Shown piece by piece: positions 6,594 to 13,098 of a stretch of DNA of 15,401 nt. This DNA comes from Thermotogaceae bacterium (GTDB lineage Bacteria > Thermotogota > Thermotogae > Thermotogales > Thermotogaceae), in NCBI GenBank assembly GCA_021161105.1, contig JAGHBG010000041.1, forward strand, positions 1 through 15,401, read 5' to 3'. Within the stretch, counting starts at the first letter, position 1. The number at the start of each line of letters is the position of its first letter. The notes below the pieces were generated by a model. It saw only the letters and a list, made by a program, of their open reading frames with translations, did not search any database and had not been told where the DNA came from. The translations under genes and the position numbers were made by a program.

Positions 6594-7655
6594 ATGAAGA
6601 AATTTCTTGTGACAATTCTTATTATAAGTAGTGTGATTATGGGATTTTCTATTCTCAAGGTTGGTTTCCTTTACATAGGACCTGTCGGTGATTTTGGATG
6701 GACCTATGCCCATGACCTTGGAAGAAAGTATCTTGAAGATCATGTCCCCGGAGTTATAACAACATATATAGAAAACGTTCCTGAGAGCATAGAGTCCTAC
6801 AGATACATTGAAGATCTGGTGAAAAAAGACTATAAAATAATATTCGCAACGAGCTTTGGTTTCATGGATGCAACCGAACAAGCTGCAAAGAAATATCCTG
6901 ATGTCTACTTCTTCCACTGTTCAGGTTATAAGTACAACAACACCAACTTTACCGCATACTTTGGTAGGATATATCAGCCTTCTTTCCTCGCAGGAATTAT
7001 AGCTGGCATGATGACAAAAAGTAATATAATTGGCTATGTTGCACCCGTTCCAATTCCTGAAGTTATAAGAATAACCAACGCATTTGCTCTTGGTGTAAAA
7101 CTTGTAAATCCTGAGGCTAAGGTACATGTTGTATGGACTCACAGCTGGTTCGATCCAGCTCAGGAAAAAGAAGCTGCAAAATCCTTGATGGATGTTGGGG
7201 CTGATGTGATAGCTCAACAAACAGACTCTGCTGCACCAGTTCAGACAGCAGAAGAAAATGGCGTTTATTCAATAGGATACAACTCTGATATGGCTGTCTT
7301 TGGACCTTCATATTACCTTGGAGCTCCCATCTGGAACTGGGGTGCATATTATGTGAAGGTGGTAAAAGAGATAATGGCCGGAACATATAAGGCTGGATTC
7401 TACTGGGGTGGAATGGATGAAGATATTGTGAAAATCTCAATGACGAACAACGTTCCGGATAAGGTTAAAGCTGTTGTAGGAGCATTTGAAAAGCTTATTA
7501 AAGAAGGAAAATTCGATCCATTTACCGGTCCTATATACAATCAAAAGGGAGAACTCATGGTTAAAGAAGGAGAAAGAATGTCTGATGAAGAACTGCTCAG
7601 CATGGACTGGTTTGTTGACAACATCGTTGGAAGTATTCCGAAAGCATCGCATTAA
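6594..7655 (+). CDS. BMP-family ABC transporter substrate-binding protein, copy 1
   Basis: This 353-residue exported binding protein is of the BMP/PnrA (Med) type, which capture purine nucleosides or nucleobases for an ABC importer. A hydrophobic signal segment (residues 4-20) leads into KVGFLYIGPVGDFGWTYAHD. That motif and FATSFGFMD, TKSNIIGYVA, IPEVIR, QQTDSAAP and WNWG are the conserved blocks of the subfamily that, from memory, includes the Brucella purine-binding protein. There is no lipobox cysteine after the signal, unlike most BMP proteins of Gram-positives and spirochaetes, so it should be soluble in the periplasm under the outer sheath. GGGGAGGTGGG precedes the ATG. The gene is first in a five-gene transport operon and is followed 76 bases later by a close paralogue. 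Ligand identity is inferred. Confidence 0.9.
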   Translation: MKKFLVTILIISSVIMGFSILKVGFLYIGPVGDFGWTYAHDLGRKYLEDHVPGVITTYIENVPESIESYRYIEDLVKKDYKIIFATSFGFMDATEQAAKKYPDVYFFHCSGYKYNNTNFTAYFGRIYQPSFLAGIIAGMMTKSNIIGYVAPVPIPEVIRITNAFALGVKLVNPEAKVHVVWTHSWFDPAQEKEAAKSLMDVGADVIAQQTDSAAPVQTAEENGVYSIGYNSDMAVFGPSYYLGAPIWNWGAYYVKVVKEIMAGTYKAGFYWGGMDEDIVKISMTNNVPDKVKAVVGAFEKLIKEGKFDPFTGPIYNQKGELMVKEGERMSDEELLSMDWFVDNIVGSIPKASH

Positions 7656-7731
7656 AAATTTGGAGATTTAACTCTGAATGTTTTAGAATTAGCTCAATGA
7701 TGTCTAAATTCAAAAGGAGGTGGGGTTTGTT

Positions 7732-8799
7732 ATGAAAAAGTTTGTGGTCTTGGGTCTGGCAGTGATTTTAAGTGTTATGCTACTTGCTATTGTCAAAGTG
7801 GGGTTCATATATGTAGGACCAGTAGGAGATGCTGGCTGGACCTATGCTCATGATGTGGGAAGAAGATACCTTGAAGAGCATGTACCAGGTGTTATAACGG
7901 ACTATCTTGAGAGTATTCCAGAAGGTGAAGAGTCCTACAGATACATTGAGGATTATGTAAAGAAAGGTTATAAGATAATATTCACCACAAGCTTTGGATA
8001 CATGGATCAAACCGCCAAAGCAGCAGAAAAGTATCCAGACGTTCAGTTTTTCCACTGCTCCGGCTACAAATATAATGACAAAAACTTCACTGCATACTTT
8101 GGAAGAATGTATCAGGCAAGGTTCCTCACCGGAATCGTTGCTGGTATGATGACAAAGAGTAACATAATTGGTTATGTTGCAGCACATCCAATTCCAGAAG
8201 TTATAAGAGGAATCAATGCGTTCGCACTTGGTGTAAAACTTGTCAATCCTGAAGCCAAGGTTCACGTTGTCTGGTCTCATACCTGGTATGACCCGGCAAC
8301 CGAAAGAGAAGCTGCTATTTCTTTGCTTGATGCTGGCGCCGATGTTATAACTCAGCATCAGGATTCCCCAGCGCCAGTACAGGCAGCTGCAGAAAGAGGA
8401 AAATACGCTATCGGATACAATTCTGACATGAGCATGTTTGCACCAGAAGCTCATCTTACATCTCCTGTATGGAACTGGGGAATATTCTATGTTGAAGCCG
8501 TCAAAAGAATTATGGATGGAACATGGAAACCTGGATTTTACTGGTTGGGACTCAAAGATGGAGTGGTCGATATAGCCCCATTTGGTCCGGCAGTTCCAGA
8601 TAAGGTAAAAGAGACTGTAAACAAATACAAAGAGCTTATAATTAAAGGTGAATTCGATCCATTCACAGGACCAATCTACGATCAGAAAGGAACCTTAAGA
8701 GTTAAAGATGGAGAAAAGCTCAGTGATGAAGAACTTCTTCAGATGAGCTGGTTTGTCGATAACGTCGTTGGTGAGATACCACAAGGTTCCGGAGAATAA
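7732..8799 (+). CDS. BMP-family ABC transporter substrate-binding protein, copy 2
   Basis: This 355-residue paralogue aligns with copy 1 without gaps over residues 21-280; by hand count 186 of those 260 positions are identical. Like copy 1 it has a hydrophobic signal segment (ending about LLA at 17-19) and no lipobox cysteine. The core blocks KVGFIYVGPVGDAGWTYAHD, SFGYMD, TKSNIIGYVA and WNWG are kept. Differences concentrate at position 34 (F in copy 1, A here), 208-213, 234-245 and 272-282, regions likely near the ligand or the domain interface. An in-frame GTG at 7720 overlaps the AAAGGAGG binding site (7713-7720), so the ATG at 7732 is the start. It lies directly before the ATPase gene, separated from it by a hairpin. 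It may widen the substrate range of the shared transporter. Confidence 0.9.
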   Translation: MKKFVVLGLAVILSVMLLAIVKVGFIYVGPVGDAGWTYAHDVGRRYLEEHVPGVITDYLESIPEGEESYRYIEDYVKKGYKIIFTTSFGYMDQTAKAAEKYPDVQFFHCSGYKYNDKNFTAYFGRMYQARFLTGIVAGMMTKSNIIGYVAAHPIPEVIRGINAFALGVKLVNPEAKVHVVWSHTWYDPATEREAAISLLDAGADVITQHQDSPAPVQAAAERGKYAIGYNSDMSMFAPEAHLTSPVWNWGIFYVEAVKRIMDGTWKPGFYWLGLKDGVVDIAPFGPAVPDKVKETVNKYKELIIKGEFDPFTGPIYDQKGTLRVKDGEKLSDEELLQMSWFVDNVVGEIPQGSGE

Positions 8800-8824
8800 T
8801 TCAAGTATCTTTACCCTAATTTTG

Positions 8825-8850
8825 AAGGGGGCTTTAAAAGCCCCCTTTAT
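8825..8850 (+). terminator. GC-rich hairpin between binding-protein and ATPase genes, possible attenuator
   Basis: AAGGGGGC (8825-8832) pairs with GCCCCCTT (8840-8847) around TTTAAAA, followed by only a short broken T run (TATCTT). It sits 26 bases after the second binding-protein gene and 36 before the ATPase start. A leaky terminator here would let binding proteins exceed membrane components, or act as a 3' stabiliser. Confidence 0.65.
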
Positions 8851-8882
8851 CTTAAAGAGTCTTAACATGCGAGGTGATATGC

Positions 8883-10367
8883 TTGAAAACGCTGCTGAGA
8901 GTTAAAGGTATAGTAAAGAGATTTCCAGGTGTTCTGGCGCTTAATGGAGTCAATTTTGAGCTCCAGGAAGGGGAAGTTCACACACTCTTAGGAGAGAATG
9001 GAGCAGGAAAAACCACACTTATGAACGTAATTTTTGGGTTGTACAAACCTGACGAAGGTGAAATAGAAATCATGGGGAAAAAAGTTCAGATTAAATCACC
9101 CCATGATGCTTTAAAATATGGAATAGGCATGGTTCAGCAGCACTTCACTTTAGTTCCCTCCTTCAGTGTTGCTGAGAATGTTATACTCGGACTCCCTGGA
9201 GAAAATTTACAGGATGCTGTGAAAAGGATTAGAGATATATCTAACACCTACGGTCTTGATGTTGACCCAAATGCAAAGATATGGCAGCTTTCTGTCGGTG
9301 AGAGGCAAAGAGTAGAGATAATAAAGCTCCTTTATATAGGGGCGCGGGTAGTTATACTGGACGAACCCACAGCTGTTTTAACCCCTCAGGAAACAAAAGC
9401 TCTGTTCAAAGCAATTAGAAAAATGAAGGAAAACGGAACAGGAATAATATTTATATCCCACAAGCTCAATGAAGTTATGGAAATATCTGACAGGGTAACA
9501 GTCATGAAAAAAGGAAAAGTTGTTGGAACAGTAAAAAGAGGAGAATTCGATCAGAGAAAACTTGCCAGCATGATGGTTGGAAGAGAAGTCGTGATGGAAG
9601 TGGAAAGGGAAAAAGCAAAACCAGGAGAAGTTGTGCTTAAGGTGGACAATGTAACTGCAAAAAGCGATAAGGGACACAGCGCTTTGAACGGCATAAGTCT
9701 TGAAGTCAGAGCCGGGGAAATTCTTGGAATAGCTGGTGTTGCGGGAAACGGTCAGAGAGAGCTCGCTGAAATCATATACGGTTTAAGAGAGGTTGAAAGC
9801 GGAAAAGTGGAACTTCTCGGAGAAGATATTACAAACAAGGACGTGCTCTATAGAATATTGAAAGGTATCTCCTACATACCACAGGATAGAAAAGGTGTAG
9901 CTCTGAGCCCAAATCTCTCTGTTGCAGAGAATCTTCATCTAAAGAGACAGACGAAAGGATTTTTCTACAACCATGATAAGGTTTATAAAAGAGCACAGGA
10001 GCTTATAAAGAAATATAATATAAAGACACCCAGTCCTGATGTTGCGGTGAAATACCTGTCTGGTGGTAATATGCAAAAGGTCGTTATAGCAAGAGAATTT
10101 GAACTTAAGCCAAAACTTATAATAGCTGTTCATCCAACAAGGGGACTTGATGTTGCGTCGATGGAGTTTGTATACAGGAGCTTGATCAAAGCAAGAGATG
10201 AAGGAGCAGCTGTGCTTCTTCTGGCAGGAGAACTTTATGAAATCTTCAACTTATCTGACAGGGTCGGGGTTATATACGAAGGTGAAATTGTTGGATACAC
10301 AACACCCGATCCTACTCCAGAAAATATAGAAAAAATAGGTCTTATGATGGCAGGTGTTAGAGCATGA
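8883..10367 (+). CDS. Two-domain ABC ATPase of BMP-type nucleoside importer
   Basis: This 494-residue protein powers the importer from the cytoplasmic face and has two fused nucleotide-binding domains, as in RbsA and YufO/NupO. Domain 1 is complete: Walker A GENGAGKT (37-44), Q-loop VQQH, signature LSVGE (136-140), Walker B VVILDEPT (D160, E161) and H-loop H193. Domain 2 is degenerate: GVAGNGQREL replaces Walker A (285-294), the signature LSGGNMQ is intact (392-398), and the Walker B aspartate and glutamate are replaced by V and H in IIAVHPTRGLDV. So one hydrolytic site is probably active, a pattern usual for this family. The start is set by GAGGTGAT (8871-8878) before a TTG at 8883; the upstream GTG at 8874 overlaps the binding site. 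Its stop overlaps the next ATG. Confidence 0.9.
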   Translation: MKTLLRVKGIVKRFPGVLALNGVNFELQEGEVHTLLGENGAGKTTLMNVIFGLYKPDEGEIEIMGKKVQIKSPHDALKYGIGMVQQHFTLVPSFSVAENVILGLPGENLQDAVKRIRDISNTYGLDVDPNAKIWQLSVGERQRVEIIKLLYIGARVVILDEPTAVLTPQETKALFKAIRKMKENGTGIIFISHKLNEVMEISDRVTVMKKGKVVGTVKRGEFDQRKLASMMVGREVVMEVEREKAKPGEVVLKVDNVTAKSDKGHSALNGISLEVRAGEILGIAGVAGNGQRELAEIIYGLREVESGKVELLGEDITNKDVLYRILKGISYIPQDRKGVALSPNLSVAENLHLKRQTKGFFYNHDKVYKRAQELIKKYNIKTPSPDVAVKYLSGGNMQKVVIAREFELKPKLIIAVHPTRGLDVASMEFVYRSLIKARDEGAAVLLLAGELYEIFNLSDRVGVIYEGEIVGYTTPDPTPENIEKIGLMMAGVRA

Positions 10368-12037
10368 GGTTGAAAGTCGAAAGAAGACTGGATATACCAA
10401 AATGGGCTTCCATTCTTATTCCCATAGTCTCTGTTGTTGTTGCACTTGTGATAATGGGGCTTGTTATTTTCATTTACGAGATGTACCAGCCTGGATATTT
10501 CAAGAGTGCTGTGAAAGGTGTTGTAAAAGAGTATGTTATGAACATCGAAAAGTCCATTGATAAGTACAGGGGGAGCGTTTATTCATGGCTGGATAGCATG
10601 ACTGAAGAACAAAAAGAAGGAGAAATAAAAAGGCCGGACTTTAAAAGAGCCGCACTCAGTGGTGTAGCTTCCGCTTATGGAAACTTCTCCATGAAAGGTT
10701 TGAACGAAGCTTTGAGAAACTATGAAGAAGTCTATGGATTTATCAAAAAGCTCGAAAGCGAGAAGTATGAAAAAATTCTGGATGAATACCTAACTTACGT
10801 AAGAGCCTTAAGAAAAGCAAAAGACGAGTTTGTAAGAGAAGTTATGAAATCCTATTACACTTTTTACAATGGTTACAGAGCAAAACTCGAAGAATGGGAT
10901 AAAAAGGTGCAGGATATGCTTGGTAAAGTAATCGCTGGTGCTGCAACAAAGCAAGAACTTGACAGGGTTTTCCAGGAGATGCAAAAAGACTTTGACACTT
11001 ACATAAATGAATATCATACAGAACTTTCAAAGAACCTTGAGCCATTTCTCCAGGAATTTGATAGAGTGACAAAAAATTACAGGGTCTCAACAACAGGATG
11101 GCTTGCTGTAAAACTTGCATTTAAAGAGATGTTCACCTGGCCCTTTACTCCTTCAAAAGGGTTATTCGATAGCATGACCTATATGATACCTCTTCTTTTT
11201 ATTGGACTTGGCCTTATACTCGTTTTCCAGATGAAACTCTGGAACATAGGTGCAGAGGGTCAATATTATACAGGTGTCATTGTAGCCACATGGATGGCTC
11301 TATTTGTTATAAAGAATCCTCATCCTGCCTGGGTTCCAATAATTCTTGTCCTATCAGGAATAGCTGGTGCTCTCTGGGCAGCTGCAGCTGGGGCTTTGAA
11401 GGCGTACCTTAACATGGATGAAATAGTAACAACTTTAATGCTTAACTACATAGCATTTAACTTCATGGAATATCTTGTTTATGGACCATGGAAAGCTCCA
11501 ACAAACTTCCCGGAAACGCTACCAGTACCTGATAAGCTTCAAATACCTGTTTTTGGAACAACAAGGGTTAATTACGGCATTCTCCTTGCTCTGGCATTAG
11601 CCGTGGTAATTTACATAATCATGAAAAAAACCTGGTGGGGATTTGACCTGAGGGTGATTGGAGACAACCAGACAGCTGCTCACTACTCCGGAATAAATAT
11701 AAAGAAAAACATCATATTGGCAATGTTCGTATCAGGATTCATGGCAGGTCTTGCAGGAGGAGTACAGATGCTTGGTTTTGAACATAAGCTGGTGCACGGC
11801 TACCATCCAGGTTATGGATATACTGGAATAATAATCGCATGGCTTTCAAGGCTCAATGCCTGGGGAACAATAATAGTCTCTTTCCTGTTTGGAGGACTCC
11901 TGGTTGGAGGAAATCAGTTGCAAATAGATCTTAAGATGCCCAAAGCAATGATAGGAGTTATTCAAGGTGTGCTTCTCTTTGCACTTTTGGCTGCTGAAGT
12001 ATTCTTTAAGTACAGAGTCAGGGTGGTGAAAGAATGA
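10364..12037 (+). CDS. ABC transporter permease, YufP/NupP-like, with long extracytoplasmic helical insertion
   Basis: This 557-residue membrane subunit starts in an ATGA overlap with the ATPase stop, implying translational coupling. TM1 spans about 14-39. Residues about 45-245 are highly charged, rich in K, E, Y and aromatic residues, and contain long predicted helices with coiled-coil-like spacing. From WLAVKLAFKEMFTWPF (246-261) the sequence resumes the normal family pattern: IPLLFIGLGLILVFQMKLWNIGAEGQ region (275-300), MDEIVTTLMLNY (351-362), the cytoplasmic coupling segment LRVIGDNQTAAHYSGI (429-444), and further helices to about 549. Usual family members are about 350 residues, so roughly 200 residues are extra, all between TM1 and TM2. 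By topology the insertion should lie outside the membrane, where it could contact the binding proteins or the envelope. Confidence 0.9.
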   Translation: MRLKVERRLDIPKWASILIPIVSVVVALVIMGLVIFIYEMYQPGYFKSAVKGVVKEYVMNIEKSIDKYRGSVYSWLDSMTEEQKEGEIKRPDFKRAALSGVASAYGNFSMKGLNEALRNYEEVYGFIKKLESEKYEKILDEYLTYVRALRKAKDEFVREVMKSYYTFYNGYRAKLEEWDKKVQDMLGKVIAGAATKQELDRVFQEMQKDFDTYINEYHTELSKNLEPFLQEFDRVTKNYRVSTTGWLAVKLAFKEMFTWPFTPSKGLFDSMTYMIPLLFIGLGLILVFQMKLWNIGAEGQYYTGVIVATWMALFVIKNPHPAWVPIILVLSGIAGALWAAAAGALKAYLNMDEIVTTLMLNYIAFNFMEYLVYGPWKAPTNFPETLPVPDKLQIPVFGTTRVNYGILLALALAVVIYIIMKKTWWGFDLRVIGDNQTAAHYSGINIKKNIILAMFVSGFMAGLAGGVQMLGFEHKLVHGYHPGYGYTGIIIAWLSRLNAWGTIIVSFLFGGLLVGGNQLQIDLKMPKAMIGVIQGVLLFALLAAEVFFKYRVRVVKE

Positions 12038-12960
12038 ACATAGAAGGACTTATAACAGCATCTGTGAGACTCGGAACTCCTCTCCTTTTTGCTACATTGG
12101 GAGAGATAATTACAGAAAGGGCTGGAGTACTTAACCTGGGACTTGAGGGACTTATGCTCGTTGGAGCTTTGAGCGGATTTGCAACATCTTATATGACCGG
12201 TAATGTGTGGCTTGCGTTTATAGTTGCACTGATAGCGGGAGGTCTCTTTGCTCTTATACATGCTTTTATGAGCATAACTCTCAGAGTTAATCAGGTTGTA
12301 TCAGGTCTTGCACTTACCATGCTTGGAAGCGGTATATCTGGCGTTTTAGGAAAAGCCTTTGTTGGAAAACCGGCAGCAAAGTTCAACGATATATACATTC
12401 CAGGTCTTTCAAACATCCCCGTCCTGGGTGCATTCTTTAAAATGGATGCCATTGTGTACTTAGGGTATATACTCGTTCCAGTTCTCTACATAATAATATT
12501 TAAGACAAAGCTTGGACTCACTCTTAGAGCTGTAGGAGAAGAACCCTCTGCAGCAGATTCAAGAGGTATAAATGTGTTTTTAGTTAGATACATCGCAAAA
12601 GGTTGTGGCGGTGCTTTAACTGCCGCAGGTGGTGCGTACCTGTCGCTGGCGGCTACAAGTATGTGGATAGAAAACATGTCAGCCGGTAGAGGATGGATAG
12701 CTGTTGCACTTGTTATATTCTCAGCCTGGGAACCATTCAAAGCTCTTGTTGGCTCCTATTTATTTGGCTTTGTCATGTCTCTGCAGTTGAGACTCCAGGC
12801 TATGGGAGTTGCCCATGTATCAGCAAACATTCTTCTTATGCTTCCATACCTCATTACGGTTCTTACAATGATTCTTTTCTCCTTCAACAAAAATTTCAGG
12901 AACAGAGTTGGTGCTCCAAGTGCACTTAGTGTTCCTTACTCAAGAGAAGAAAAAATGTAA
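12034..12960 (+). CDS. ABC transporter permease, YufQ/NupQ-like
   Basis: The second membrane subunit (308 residues) overlaps the first by ATGA. It begins with the family signature GEIITERAGVLNLGLEG (23-39), has about eight to nine hydrophobic helices, and carries the cytoplasmic coupling segment RAVGEEPSAADSRGI (165-179), which corresponds to LRVIGDNQTAAHYSGI of the partner. Length and motifs are normal for the family and there is no insertion. Together with the preceding permease it forms the heterodimeric channel of the importer. It is the last gene of the operon; a strong terminator follows 26 bases later. Confidence 0.92.
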   Translation: MNIEGLITASVRLGTPLLFATLGEIITERAGVLNLGLEGLMLVGALSGFATSYMTGNVWLAFIVALIAGGLFALIHAFMSITLRVNQVVSGLALTMLGSGISGVLGKAFVGKPAAKFNDIYIPGLSNIPVLGAFFKMDAIVYLGYILVPVLYIIIFKTKLGLTLRAVGEEPSAADSRGINVFLVRYIAKGCGGALTAAGGAYLSLAATSMWIENMSAGRGWIAVALVIFSAWEPFKALVGSYLFGFVMSLQLRLQAMGVAHVSANILLMLPYLITVLTMILFSFNKNFRNRVGAPSALSVPYSREEKM

Positions 12961-12983
12961 AAAAGAAAGATAGAATTGGCTAT

Positions 12984-13010
12984 AAAGGAGAGCTCCGGCT
13001 CTCCTTTTTT
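12984..13010 (+). terminator. Rho-independent terminator of the BMP transporter operon
   Basis: GGAGAGC (12987-12993) pairs with GCTCTCC (12998-13004) around a TCCG loop, flanked by AAA and an uninterrupted six-T run (13005-13010). It lies 24 bases after the last permease stop. Confidence 0.9.
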
Positions 13011-13052
13011 CCAGTAGTATGTACTTTGATCTTTTCCCATCTTCTTAAGGCG

Positions 13053-13061
13053 TGTTATCAT
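13053..13061 (+). promoter_or_regulatory. Candidate extended -10 promoter for the Lon-like protease
   Basis: TGTTATCAT fits the extended -10 form (TGnTATAAT, one mismatch) and lies 37 bases before the start codon, just after the operon terminator. No good -35 is present at the right distance. Confidence 0.35.
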
Positions 13062-13098
13062 TTAATACAAAGAATGAAGAAGAACAGGAGGGCTACAA

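Noticed and set aside
7780..8454. A 224-codon open frame antisense to the second binding-protein gene
   Set aside because: It is the complement of a clearly coding, conserved gene, has a low-complexity S/F/C/Y-rich translation typical of antisense frames, and has no recognisable product.
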